From assembly GCF_022682495.2 (NCBI RefSeq), contig NC_071391.1:14979680-15043679 (forward strand): a DNA stretch of 64,000 bases. The letters are read 5' to 3'. The notes beneath the pieces were generated by a model, which saw only the letters and a program-made list of their open reading frames with translations, ran no database searches and was not told the origin of the DNA. Positions 10,867 through 21,394 of the stretch are shown one piece after another (the stretch's first letter is position 1; each line of letters starts with the position of its first letter). The stretch is from Desmodus rotundus (lineage: Eukaryota > Chordata > Mammalia > Chiroptera > Phyllostomidae). A program made the position numbers and the translations under genes.

Positions 10867-11460
10867 TTTATCATTATTTTAGAGTGTGCCTTTCTCTTTA
10901 CGAAAAACAAGAAGTTCACCGTAACACTGTGCTGTGTACACCAGCAGCCTCACACATCTCGTGTTTACCGCGTCTCTTGATTGCATCATTTCCTCTTGTG
11001 CTTGATAGAATTTCGTGTTGTTGTATAAATTCATTGTAGCCTAAGTGTCCTGTGTTTCTGAAGTCTACAGGAGCGGGCAGTAATGCCCTCAGCCTTCGCA
11101 GCCGCTCACCGACTTGCCCACAGCAGCTTCAAGTCCTACAAGCCTCCTTCCTAGTAAGTGTCCTAAGTGTCCAGGTAATACCATTTGCTATCTTTTAGAT
11201 CACACTTGACTGTATCTTTTCTCTACTTGGATACACAAATACCTAACACTGTGTGGTAGCTGGCTACAATATTCAGCACAGTAACATGCTGAACAGGCTT
11301 ATAGCCCAGGAGCAGTAGGCTGCACCTCACAGCCTGGCCATGTCGTAGGCTGTACCACGTAAGTGTGTGTAAGTGCACTTTATGCTGTTCACACGATGAC
11401 AAAATCAGCTAATAACACGTTTCTCAGAACGTATCCCTGTCATTAAGTGACACATGACTG

Positions 11461-12155
11461 TATTAAAAAGCCACGTGATAGTAATAGAGATGTTTCCAAA
11501 CTGGCCACCCTGCAGCTAGCAAGGAAGCTGAAAGCTGAGAACTCCTAACCAGAGCGGAGTGAAGCAGCCACGCCCAGGGCCAACCACAGTTTCCTCCTCA
11601 ACCTGGGGCTATTAATTCAGACTTTACAATCCACAGGGATGTGGTGGAATGGGGAGAGCTGCACCCCAATTCTTGGTGATTCTCCCCTGCTCAAGTCCAT
11701 GTAAATATATTCTAATGCAGAAAAGGTTCTGCAGGGGGTAGGACAGCAGAGGCATTAGCATTTTGATGGGTTTTCCCAACACGTGGAACAAGAGAGCTTT
11801 AAAATTCATAGTGAAGCCATTAATCCTTCCAGCCACACTTCTCCCTCCCCAGCTGGAGGTGGCCAAGGAGTTTTACCCCTTTAAGACCTTGATTAGGAAA
11901 AAAAGTCAGGAGCTCAGAAAGCTCAGTCTTATGAGACCTACAGAGAAGAGACAAGGTGGGTTTTCTAGACTGAGTGTGCGTAGAGAGCCCTCCAGACACA
12001 GTTAAATGGCAGGATCGGGGTGGGGTGATGCAAAGGCTGTGACAGTGCGTGGGGGTTGGGAGTGTCTCTGACTCCAACAAGGACCCAGGAGAGGGTCCTG
12101 CCAGTTCCTTCCAGCAAGGGTCACCCTCTGTAACCAACAAAAGCCATTCCCCTTA
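11461..12155. other. Unannotated non-coding sequence
   Basis: No repeat family or coding exon recognised. The stretch separates the nested transposon locus from an L2-like fragment. Confidence 0.4.
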
Positions 12156-12159
12156 ACAC

Positions 12160-12330
12160 CCGCGGTCACTCACCGAGTGAGCATCTCCGCAGTGACTCAC
12201 CTATTAGGTGCTTGGGAGAGAAGAATCTGGGAGAGGGTGCAGCTCAGCAAATCCCTGATTTCAAGAAACTCAGTCTAGACAGAGACAGGGAAACCGGTGG
12301 TCATAAGAAAACGTGGTGGTGACAGAAGCC
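12160..12330 (-). mobile_element. L2-type LINE 3' end, antisense (degraded)
   Basis: The order GAGTGAGCATCTCCGC, CCTATTAGGTGCTTGGGAGA, CAGCAAATCCCTGATTTCA, AGAAACTCAGTCTAGACAGA and AGACAGGGAAACC matches the antisense L2 tail (gagcacctac...gtgcc...ccctgccctcatggagctt...). Confidence 0.5.
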
Positions 12331-12334
12331 AGTG

Positions 12335-13170
12335 CAGCTGCCCTGGGACCCCAAGGAGGGGTGGGGGCACCTCTGTCAAGGTGGGTTTATGAGCAGGTCA
12401 CACCCTTTGGGGAATTCTGGGTCCTCCTTTAAAACTTCCCTTTGAAGATGACTGTGATGGACTATTAAGCGTGGAAGGGGAGGGGCGCCACGTTTTCTAG
12501 TGTATAAGCGGGAAGTGTATGTAGACAGTGTCGAGAAAAATGACCCCAAACCTGGAAATCAGGCAAGGGGAGGCCTGTCTTTTCTACACCACAGTGGACC
12601 GTTGTTTAGCAGCCCCCCCCTGAACTGTCCAGGGGATTCCAGAAGAATGTAAGTGTTAACTCTTGTCCAGGTACATGTGCATCTGTAGGTCTTGTAGAAA
12701 AGATGACCGCAAGGGGTAAGAATTTATCCAAAGGTGGCCTGCCTTGCATCCAATCCAGCCACCACCCCAGCGTTCTCCCTCCACTGCCCGAATGGCCACC
12801 GTTCCTCCGATTCTCCTGAGAACAGCTCTGCCATCCTGCTGGCTCCCACATTAATGAGCCGAATCGATCTTTGACCCACGTTCATTTCACATTTACGAGA
12901 CGTCACGGGATTTACAATTTTTTGAAAGTGATACTCTGACAGTACATGCCCAATTACACCACACACACAACGCACAGGCGGAACTGGGAAGGAATACGGC
13001 AAAACGTTACCAATGGGCGTCTTTCGGTAGCGGGCGTATGTATGCATGGGACTTTTATAATCAGGAAAAAAGGTGATAAATAGTACTTTTTACATAGAGA
13101 AACATCCCCTCCAATCTCAACCCCTCCATCTAAAATTCCTCAAAGTAATAGCTAATGCAAAGTGCTTGCT
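12335..13170. other. Unannotated non-coding sequence
   Basis: No recognised family. It includes a C-run (12,610-12,618) and an ACACAC tract near 12,961. Confidence 0.4.
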
Positions 13171-13174
13171 AATC

Positions 13175-13365
13175 TTCTCTGGGGGGGCGGGGCGCTGAGC
13201 ACTTTCTGTGGGTTGTCTCTCTGGGGTCTCCTCCCCCCACCATGGGAAGGCACTATTCCCAGCCCCACTGGACCGTTGAGGAAACGGAAGCACGGAGAGT
13301 TAGCCTCACATCACAGGTGTGAGCAGTAGGACAGGGGTGCGTACCCCAGGCAGCCCTGCCCCAAG
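13175..13365 (-). mobile_element. MIR SINE, antisense
   Basis: GCTGAGCACTTTCTGTGGG, a CTATTCCCAGCCCCACTGG segment, TTGAGGAAACGGAAGCACGG, then TCACATCACAGGTGTGAGCA. Overall order fits reverse MIR. Confidence 0.65.
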
Positions 13366-13799
13366 GCCGCCTTCTCAACCACCCGGCCAGAGGCTGGCCT
13401 CCCACGAAGAACAGGAAGAAATAAACACATCTGCTGGGCTGCCAGGGTCAGGCCTGCAGAAGGCCATGTTCACACCCACTCCCAAAGCACACAATGTGCT
13501 GGGAAGCCAAGGGCAGGCCTCGCCAGCCTTGAATTGAATTCACATGTGTCTCTTCCACCCTTGCAGACGGGGACCGGGTCTTCTCCATTCTTGACCCTCT
13601 CATCGCACTGGGACACAGGCGCAAGGGCGCTGGGCAAACGGGTCAGAACACCTCCCTACCTGCTGCTGGCTAAATCTGCTTATGCACTCTAGAAGCCAGC
13701 CTCGAACTGAATCAGTAGTTCGCTTGATCTCTCTCTGTGCCCACACAGGCACTACAGAACTGGCTTACTACCTAGATCATAAAGCAAAGGGGAGACTGG

Positions 13800-13960
13800 C
13801 TTCAGCAAAGACAGGGTTTGGTGTGTTTGAAAGGTCCCCGGCCTAGGAACACGAGAGGCCAAGAGCGCTGCCTCTAAATCACTGCGTGACCTTGGGCAAG
13901 TCAGCAAGCTGTTGGGGGGCACAGCACCTGGCCTTTAAAATGGGCAGGGGGACCCACAGT
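13800..13960 (+). mobile_element. MIR SINE, sense
   Basis: CACTGCGTGACCTTGGGCAA is a near-perfect MIR core, followed by GCCTTTAAAATGGGCAGGGG. Confidence 0.7.
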
Positions 13961-15040
13961 GCTATGACGCCTGGATGTTTTGCCGGCTCAATCTCGCTTT
14001 GGCCGCCGGGGTATTTTACATGCAGCAGGCGTGGGGCCTTCACCAGCGAGCCACACCGATTGATTATCACTAAAGCACTTCCAGTGGCAGGTTACCATGG
14101 GCTAAGTCTGTGTAGAAATTAGGTTTTGAGGGAGGAAAACCACGTGATCTCAAAATCCGAACGGGGGAGCTGCAAGATGGGGAATGTGGGACGTGGGGAG
14201 AGATGCCTCATTTAATCAGGCTCTTGAGAGTCCCTGCAAACCGCCCCATCTGTGGGCTCATTCTGGCCCCAATTTATTTATTTATTTTGGTCAAACACCT
14301 GCAGATTCAGGCAGAATTACTTGGGTAAATACTGTGTTTCTAAAGCTTCCAAATAGAAAGCTCCATTTTCCTTGATTGAACAATAAATATCCATCCAGCT
14401 TTTACCTATGGCTGGGAGGAGGCAGGAGAGAGAATAATTCAGAAATGCCAGCCCCTAAGTAAGTGTCAATATTGAAAGACACGTCTCTAGGTAATTGAGA
14501 TCAATGGGCAAAAGAAACACAGAGGACCCTCTTATAAAAATGGGCAATGCAGCTGCTAATGAAAACGATTCTGCTTCTGATTCCTAGGGGAGTTTCTGCC
14601 CCGTGGGGGACCTCAGTTTCATTATCTATCACCTCTTGGCCTGTGATGCTGAAAATGGGTTCCTCAGGAAACACCAAAGTGGAGGCAAGGTGGGCAGGGC
14701 AGCCCCCTATCCTGCTTCAATGTGGAAGCTCCATTATATTCCATATTGGCTATTCCACATTGAACTTTCTTTGACTTCTATGGCCATAGGTAAGTTGAAT
14801 GCCACTGGACTAAGTCATCCCAGTCCTTTTCACTTCTGTATTTGGAATGCCCAAGACGGTACGTTGGTTAAGAAGCCCCAGGCATTCCAGTGGCCAAGTG
14901 GTTTTTATCCAAAGGCATCATGGTAACTCATGTACGATGTCACTCTAATTCCGGGACGAGGCTTTCCATGCCAGGTGGCAAGCTCCCCTCCCTAGTGAAA
15001 GGGTCTTCCATGACAGATCATAAAGCCACAGTAAGAGCGA
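13961..15040. other. Unannotated non-coding sequence with a possible regulatory core
   Basis: Mostly unremarkable. The part at 14,268-14,400 is AT-rich and repeat-free after a short TTTA repeat. It carries CCTTGATTGAACAATAAATA, which combines a TCF/LEF-like and a SOX-like core. No frame with family features. Confidence 0.35.
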
Positions 15041-15044
15041 GCAC

Positions 15045-15240
15045 GCACGGAGCTCTGACATTGTCCTGGGTAACGGGTAACATACTGTACCTCTCAGTCC
15101 TCACGGCAACCTGACCTAATAGCGGTTAATCTTCTCTCCGTTTTGCAGATGGAGAACCTCAGGATCTGAGGGCTTGGGTAACCTGCCCAAGGCCACACAG
15201 CTCCTAAGTCAGGATTTAAGCCCAGCAGCCTGATTCTTAA
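15045..15240 (-). mobile_element. MIR SINE, antisense
   Basis: CTCAGTCCTCACGGCAACCT, CTCCGTTTTGCAGATGGAGA, GTAACCTGCCCAAGGCCACA, CAGCTCCTAAGTCAGGATTT: textbook reverse-MIR order. Confidence 0.85.
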
Positions 15241-15269
15241 TGACTGCCTAAAATCTAACCCCCCAGGAA

Positions 15270-15460
15270 GCCACAGAATACCGTGCTGGAAGGGGACTCG
15301 GGGATCACTGGTCCCTCTCCTCCGTTTTACAATGGGTGACCAAGGCCCAGCAAGGGGAAGGCACTCACCCAAGGTCCACGATGAGTTTGTAGCAGAGGGG
15401 GGTTAAAGAGCGGGGTTAAAACTCGGGCTCGCACCTTGAGATCCTGTGTCTCTGCACTCC
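15270..15460 (-). mobile_element. MIR/MIR3-like SINE, antisense
   Basis: GGGACTCGGGGATCACTGGT, CCTCCGTTTTACAATGGGTG, ACCAAGGCCCAGCAAGGGGA and ACTCACCCAAGGTCCACGA follow the MIR3-type order, in tandem with the MIR just upstream. Confidence 0.6.
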
Positions 15461-16179
15461 ACCTTGGCATCCCTGGGCCACTCAGGAGGACAGCCGGACT
15501 TGGCGGTCGGACGCTTAGCTCCAGTGAGGCCACTGCTCAGCTGCAGACCCAGACCTGCCACTGACACACTGTGACACACTCAGCCTCATCGTGTCCCAGG
15601 TGCACCACCCCTAAACGGGAGTGACAGCAGCACTTCACCTGCAGGGCCGTTGCAAGGACAGTGTGTTCCCAGGGGGTGTGTTCTGAGTAAATCCAGCCTC
15701 TCCATCCTGGGGCAGGCTGAGGGTGGACACAACACGAAACGAATCCTTTTGGTGGATCTGGGACAGGAAACGTAGGGTCTCTGTCCTGAGTCCCACCACC
15801 CCTCCCTCACTGGCAGGGGCAAATCGACCACTGCCCAGAGTGTCCCTAGTCACCTCTGCCGGGGACATCGGGAGGAAGAGGAATGAGACCGGCTGAGACT
15901 GGTGTTGTGTCTCTCTAAAGTCAAGAGTGAATCATCCTCTTGAACTTTCTGTTTTATCCTGACCTCATGTTAATTTCTAGCTCAAAATAAAATGATGTCT
16001 CTTCAGTACCAGGAAAAGGCTAAAAAGTAATTTCAGGTTGGCATGCGGTCTGCCTAATGAGATCCGATCCGCTCATTTGCAGAGTCAGGAGATTTGAGAT
16101 GCAGAAAGGACCCTGTCTTGAGCATCTGAGGGCCTGCATAGGAAAGTGATCGTCTCCCTGAATGTAAACCGATAGCTTG

Positions 16180-16265
16180 GCCTCTGTGGGGCAAGGAGGA
16201 AACTGAGGCCCAGGGAGGTCAAGTGATTTGGCCCGTGTCGCTGCACAGCCATGGAACAGGTCAGT
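16180..16265 (-). mobile_element. MIR-like fragment, antisense
   Basis: GGAGGAAACTGAGGCCCAGG, GAGGTCAAGTGATTTGGCCC, GTCGCTGCACAGCC. Confidence 0.6.
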
Positions 16266-16329
16266 AAAAGAGATAAAGGAGATAAAGGGCTCGGGACCTC
16301 AGGCTCTGCTGGGGTGGGGGCAGGGTGGA

Positions 16330-16620
16330 GGAGATGGGAAGAGGAGGGGGAGTGTGAGTGTGAATTTGCACATATATCTGAGTGTGTGTAGTTAAGAGAG
16401 ACTGGGGGCCTCTGAGGTAGAAGGAAAAACATTTGGGCCATTTGAAGTTCTACCTGCACTTAAACTGAGTGAGAAGATGAGTGTGAACAAACAAGAGGGT
16501 GGACGAGTGAGCAAGATGTGTGTGAGTGGGGCAAGTAAATGACCGAGTGAGAGGAAATCCGAGGGCTGGAGAGAGAGAACAAGGGGAGGAAAAACATTTG
16601 GTCCATTTTCAAGTTCCCAC
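16330..16620. repeat. Diverged local duplication (about 165 bp spacing)
   Basis: GGAAAAACATTTGGGCCATT-TGAAGTTC at 16,423-16,450 recurs as GGAAAAACATTTGGTCCATT-TTCAAGTTC at 16,588-16,616. Each copy is preceded by GTGA/GTGTG-rich purine sequence. It is most simply an old tandem duplication with drift. Confidence 0.5.
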
Positions 16621-16744
16621 AGTTCAATAAATCAAAACAGATTGTTTTAAGACAAAGAGGCATTTCAAACCACATCCTTTACACCAAAGTCAACCCCAAA
16701 TAGCCCACTAGTTGCTTTTGCAAACCAGTACCAGCAGCAACAAT

Positions 16745-16860
16745 AATATTCACAATCTTATTTAGGATTCTTGAGCAGCAGCGATGAGTCAGGTATGACT
16801 AGTGCCCATTTTCCAGATAGGGCTACTGAGGTGTGGAGAGAGGAAGTCACTTGGTCCCTA
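16745..16860 (-). mobile_element. MIR SINE fragment, antisense
   Basis: AGTGCCCATTTTCCAGATAG, GGCTACTGAGGTGTGGAGAG, AGGAAGTCACTTGGTCCC. Confidence 0.6.
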
Positions 16861-17419
16861 CACCTCCCCACCTAAGTGGTTTCTGGGATGAGGACACCTG
16901 GAAGGCAGCAAAGATCCAACCAACAAGCTTCTAGTGGGAACACCATGCACCTGAAAACCATTGCCTTGAGACAGGGCTGCTCCTGGCTGTGAACAGACTG
17001 GAGAAGAGTGGTACCAAGGAGCTGGGAGGGAATACAGCATGTCCCCAAGCTCCAGCTGCCCCACAAGGCAAAGCAGAAACCCCCCTGTGTGGGAGTGCCT
17101 GGTGTCCTGACCAGCAGGATTAGCTGCTGGGAGCTGTAGTCACCACCCCACCTGGCGCCTGGCCCTGAGAGGCCAGAGGAACCATGCCTTTCCATGCAAG
17201 CCACGCTCTGGTGCACGGGGTGGGCCAGGGAGGAGGGCACTGCCAGAGCCCCAGAGAACTTCCATCCCCCATCCCAATAGCAGCAGAACCCAACATCAGC
17301 ATCTCCCGCCCCAACATCAGCAGGCCCACTGGGTCCAGGTGGCTGCACCTCAGTAACCACTCCCCTCCCAATGGGCGTGAGGGGACACCACCTGGCCAGC
17401 TAGCTGTGCTCTGTCAAGC

Positions 17420-17605
17420 GCCCACAGCCATCAGGCATGCTGTGCACTTTCTAATCATAGTCTTGTCCTAACCCCAAACAATCCTTTGAGGTAGGTGCTA
17501 CTCTTCTTACTTTCCAAATGGGTAAACCGAGGCTCAGGGAGACTAAATAACTCATCTGAAGTTACCAAGAAAGTAAGTTTAGGCAGAATCAGGATTGGCT
17601 GGGAA
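17420..17605 (-). mobile_element. MIR SINE, antisense
   Basis: ACAATCCTTTGAGGTAGGTG, CTACTCTTCTTACTTTCC, AAATGGGTAAACCGAGGCTC, ACTAAATAACTCATCTGAAG and GTTACCAAGAAAGTAAGT. Confidence 0.8.
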
Positions 17606-17809
17606 GACCAGGAGGCATTTGCTCCTCCTAACTCACCTTCAAGGCCCTTCCCTCTGATGCAGGGTGGGAGTCCCAGAGGGCAGCATTTTGTCGTGAGTTC
17701 CAAATGCAAACCCCAACAGAGATCCGGAAGCAGAACGGGAGAGAGGCACAGCCCACTTAGAGGGGGCAGCTGCTGCTCATCCCTGGGCCATTCTCGCCAC
17801 ACAGGGGTT

Positions 17810-17930
17810 GGTTTTATAGACAGTGAACAAGCCTAGAGAGGGACAGTGCCTTGCCTAAGGTCACACAGCAAGGCTACAGCAAAACTGGAACATGAATCTA
17901 CCTCCCCATTTCTAATCCAGATCTCTTTCT
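17810..17930 (-). mobile_element. MIR SINE fragment, antisense
   Basis: TTTTATAGACAGTGAACAAG followed by GTGCCTTGCCTAAGGTCACA and CAGCAAGGCTACAGCAAAAC. Confidence 0.65.
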
Positions 17931-17934
17931 CTCC

Positions 17935-18930
17935 ACTCTATGGGAACTCTCACAGCCAATCAGGAGCCATGGGAAAAGCCGGAAATATGATGGTAACCTA
18001 CCTCATCTCAAATCTATCACATTCGTTTCACTTCCTCCCCACTAAGAGTAAAGTGTGGAGACAGTGCCTGGGCTGGCTGCAGGCTGGGGCTCTCGGCCAC
18101 AGCCAAGAGCAGATAAGACGGCGTTCTCGCTGACCCCCCCGCTGTAAGTCAGAGACGTACCCCTCAGGCAGCTGAGATCGGTGGTCTGACACGGCTGCAA
18201 ATCACCCTTTTCCGAAGTGACGATACACACAGACCCAGGGAGGGGCGCCGCCCTACAGGTGTTTCCAGCAGCAGCAGGGAGGCCTCTGGTGTCTTACCGC
18301 TTCCCGTCTTTATTACCATTTGCAGAAAAACTCAATACATTTTGCTGCAAGTGAAAACCAAGCCATCTGACATCCTCTCTTCAGCCAGGCCAGATGACTC
18401 CTTCTTCTTCCACCCTCACTGATACTTGGGTCCCTAACATCTGCAAATCTGCCTTTTGAAGCAATTTGGAGTGAAATGTGCCCAAAACTGGGTCCTCAGA
18501 CTGTTAGAGGGCATATCCTCCCTCTGGACCACTTTATCTTCACTTCCAAAGTCTCCTTATCCTGTGGAGCTTCAGGGCTTCCACGGTGACAGAGGAAGGC
18601 ACCCAGCATGCCCCTCCACTTCCAGAAGGGAAGGCAGGACTCCAGAAATGGCCCCCATCTTTGGGGGACTTCTGGCTACTCCCAGAGGTGGCAGAACTGA
18701 TGTAACAGAAAAAGGACCCAAGTGCAACTCAACGTGGGGTCTTCCTAGCTCCAGCGCAGGTATTCCCACGAGGTCTATTCACCCTTCTCCCCCAACGTCG
18801 GGGACACGCCATTTGTTCACGGCGAGGCACATGCGCTGCCCCCCAGAGGGGCCTCTCCGGTGCTACACTCAGCACCCCATGTGCACTTGGTTACCTCGGG
18901 CTCCCACCCACATGCACGGCTGCTATCTGG
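17935..18930. other. Unannotated non-coding sequence
   Basis: No recognised family or exon. A plus-strand frame of 216 codons starts at 18,456 but has no family features and runs into MIR sequence. Confidence 0.4.
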
Positions 18931-18934
18931 TTCC

Positions 18935-19030
18935 ACACAGAGGGAAAAAGAGGCATGAATACTTAACCAGTCCGAGATTACACAGAGCAGAAAGCGGCAG
19001 GGCCAGCACTCACCCACAACGCCAGACCCC
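18935..19030 (-). mobile_element. MIR fragment, antisense
   Basis: AATACTTAACCAGTCCGAGA, TTACACAGAGCAGAAAGCGG, CAGGGCCAGCACTCACCCA. Confidence 0.55.
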
Positions 19031-20235
19031 GGGCCCCAGCTCCAGCTACTGCATCACCTGGCTCTCTTCGCATTACCCACTGAACTGGCCCATCCGTTCA
19101 CACTGAACTTGACCTCACGCTGTTGCTCCTCGCCCCATAGATACAGTCATCCCTGGCCTTCAACATGGCACTGATTTCAGACACAGCCCTCGGTGACACC
19201 TGAAGGCAGGCAGAACCCATACAAGAGCACCTGTGTACACACTTGTACATCATCAGCTCCTGAGTTCTTTTGGGGGGAAAAAGTGCTAACTCTGTTCACA
19301 GCCTCTTGTTAACTGATAGAAGAGACAAGTGAGCTGAGATCACCTGCCACGCCCCACAGGAGCGCTCTCAAGAACAATGGCTTCTAAGGAATCACCACGT
19401 CCCAAGGCGTACTTTAGTCTTGGGGCATTAGGCCACAGCAGGAGTCTTACTACTCTTACCAGGAACAGTAAGAAAGGGCCTCTGGCAGAGGGAGACCTTG
19501 TATGGCAGGAAAAGAGGGTTAACTAAGCGCAAGGCAGGCCCTGTCCTCCATAGCACTCTGCAGAGTAGGAGGACCACCTGAGTCACCCACACAGCCAGGG
19601 AAGCGCACCCCCCCCCAGAGGTGAGGGTCCCATGCAACGACATACACTAAAAAGTCCAAATTCAAGAGCTTTAAGGAAGGGCCTGCTGGCCTTGGAGGTC
19701 GCAGGCATGAGGGGGCAGCTTGAGGCAGCGTCAATGGGACCTCTGTGCAGTTGGGCTCCTGCCCTCCCCGCCTCGTGTCCCCAGGAGGGGACCCGGGAGG
19801 CCAGGCTGGGTGGCCCAGGGTGCCCCTGCTGCCTGGCTTGCCTGCGCCCAGGGTACCACACAAGGGGGACCTGTAGGGAAGACCAACAGAAAGAAACTCT
19901 CCATGTCCCCAGAGGGGGTCTGAGGCTGGGGAGGAGCTTGGGAGGTGAGAGGAGTGGGCAAGAGGGCCCAGCCTGAATGCGCGCAGGGGCTTGAAGACCC
20001 AGAAAGCCTCCATTATGCAGTGTTGGGCTGGAGTGTTACACCACCTCTGGGTGCACCACCCTCAGCCTGAAATCTTCAGGGAAAGTCTAGTACACATGGA
20101 AGAAAAGAATGAATGATTGCCTACACCAAGCAACGCCAGGAGCCCCTTTCTGCATCCAACAGAGCTCAGAAGCAAAAAGCCCCTTAGGATGGAAAAAGCC
20201 AGGCCTTTCTGTGGTTCAGACAAACACTTCCAGTT
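19031..20235. other. Unannotated non-coding sequence
   Basis: A GC-rich part (19,560-19,980) gives overlapping frames on both strands without family features. No repeat confidently recognised. Confidence 0.4.
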
Positions 20236-20239
20236 TCAC

Positions 20240-20405
20240 ATGTGGCCCTCCACCAACTGGGTGATGTATGGAATTTGATAATCTCAGGAGAGCAGGTTCC
20301 CCTTCCATAAAACGAGGACTGAAAAATCTTACCACAATCGGATTACTGGGCATCGGATGAACTAGTGTCTATGGGCCTAGCACACATGTGTGTCGGTTCT
20401 GCTGC
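20240..20405 (+). mobile_element. MIR SINE, sense (old)
   Basis: CCACCAACTGGGTGATGTAT, CTTCCATAAAACGAGGACTG, TACTGGGCATCGGATGAACT and GGCCTAGCACACATG follow MIR order with much divergence. Confidence 0.5.
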
Positions 20406-20464
20406 GCTGCTGGAGAGAAAGGGAAAGGAGGAGAGCCACCACGGTCGGTCACTCCGCGCCCAGC

Positions 20465-20625
20465 CTAAGGCTCGACACTTGATCCAGCCTTTGCTGTCCC
20501 TTTTTTCCAAATGGGGAACCTGAGGCTCAGGATAAAAAATTTGCCAAATGCCATGCAGCTGGGGAGGGGCATACCCAGAATTCGAACCCAGATCTGAGAG
20601 ACTCAGAAACCAAAATTCTCACTTA
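20465..20625 (-). mobile_element. MIR SINE, antisense
   Basis: TTTTCCAAATGGGGAACCTG, AGGCTCAGGATAAAAAATTT, TGCCAAATGCCATGCAGCTG, CCCAGAATTCGAACCCAGAT. Confidence 0.75.
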
Positions 20626-20639
20626 ACCCCATTTGGACT

Positions 20640-21130
20640 CTCCAGATGCCTTTGGATCTCTTCCTTCTGGAAGAGCATTTAATTTTAATCCCATACATTT
20701 CTCACTAGCAGATGCACACGAATGTATGCACTCAACTTTAATATATTATAATTATTATTGTTTTGCCAAAAAGACTCCATCAGTGAGATCTTTTCTTCTT
20801 TACACTCTCACACAAACATATGCGTACCTCTCAACTAGTTAGAATAGTGTTTGAATACTGGTTGGGCTACTTAGAAACAAAAGTTGCCCATTATTTAAAT
20901 TCAATTACATAGCAACCAACTGCCTTTGAAAAAGAATATTTTTATTTGAGCTCATTGTGCAGCAAGTCATCAAACACTTTCTTTCTTCAAAACTACTTCA
21001 AGAAAGAAAAATTACCAAATGAAAGGGAGGAAATATTATGCATATCATCTAGCTATTGAAAATAATGCTGATGGATTTTCCTCCTTTGCTCTTAATTTAT
21101 TTAAACAGCATCCCCCATTTCCATCAACAA
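20640..21130. promoter_or_regulatory. Candidate conserved non-coding element
   Basis: An AT-rich, repeat-free block bounded by MIR on the left. It includes AAATATTATGCATATCATCT (octamer/POU-like), GCTCTTAATTTATTTAAACA (forkhead-like), TCAAACACTTTCTTTCTTC and GAAAATAATGCTGATGG. No family repeat is recognised. The regulatory role is inferred only from motif density and low degradation. Confidence 0.28.
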
Positions 21131-21214
21131 CCACGCCTGGGCTTCCTGAGCGTTCCTAAGCACTCTGCTCCAGGGAATTCAAAGCTGTTTGGTCAGAGTC
21201 CCCGGTGAAGACTC

Positions 21215-21390
21215 GAAGGCACAATGCTAGAGTCAGGGCGCCCAGAGAACGAGCAGCCTCGCACCCCAGTGTGCAGATGAGACGTTAGGAGTCTACTTTA
21301 GAAACGAGAACTCGTCTGAACCGAAGCACAACCAGGCTCTAAACTCTGACTTTCTGGACTCCTGGTCCAGTGCACTGCCCATCTCTCCAG
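21215..21390 (-). mobile_element. Possible MIR, antisense
   Basis: GTGTGCAGATGAGACGTTAG, AACCGAAGCACAACCAGGCT, CTGACTTTCTGGACTCCTGG and GTCCAGTGCACTGCCC fit the head region of reverse MIR. Confidence 0.45.
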
Positions 21391-21394
21391 TTGA

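Larger units (their letters stand above)
9383..11460 (+). mobile_element. Tigger/pogo-like DNA transposon, carrying nested insertions
   Basis: The outer ends form terminal inverted repeats: CAGTCACGCGCTGCCTAACG at 9,383-9,402 against CATTAAGTGACACATGACTG at 11,441-11,460 (reverse complement CAGTCATGTGTCACTTAATG). The 5' part (9,383-9,700) keeps many CpGs and the pattern seen in mammalian Tigger-type elements (GGTCCCATAAGGTCCTAACGG; CGTATTTACTG-like end). The 3' part (10,866-11,460) resumes with TTATCATTATTTTAGAGTGT and includes CATTGTAGCCTAAGTGTCC. TA follows the right end, as expected for this superfamily, but TA is not kept on the left. The subfamily name is uncertain (a Tigger4/MER8-like type was considered). 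No transposase frame survives. A mariner occupies its centre. Confidence 0.75.

Noticed and set aside
18456..19106. Open frame of 216 codons on plus
   Set aside because: No domain; it runs into MIR-derived sequence and has low-complexity composition.
19141..19260. Tigger/MER2-type element starting ACAGTCATCCCTGG
   Set aside because: Only the first dozen bases resemble a pogo-like end; no second inverted repeat was found.
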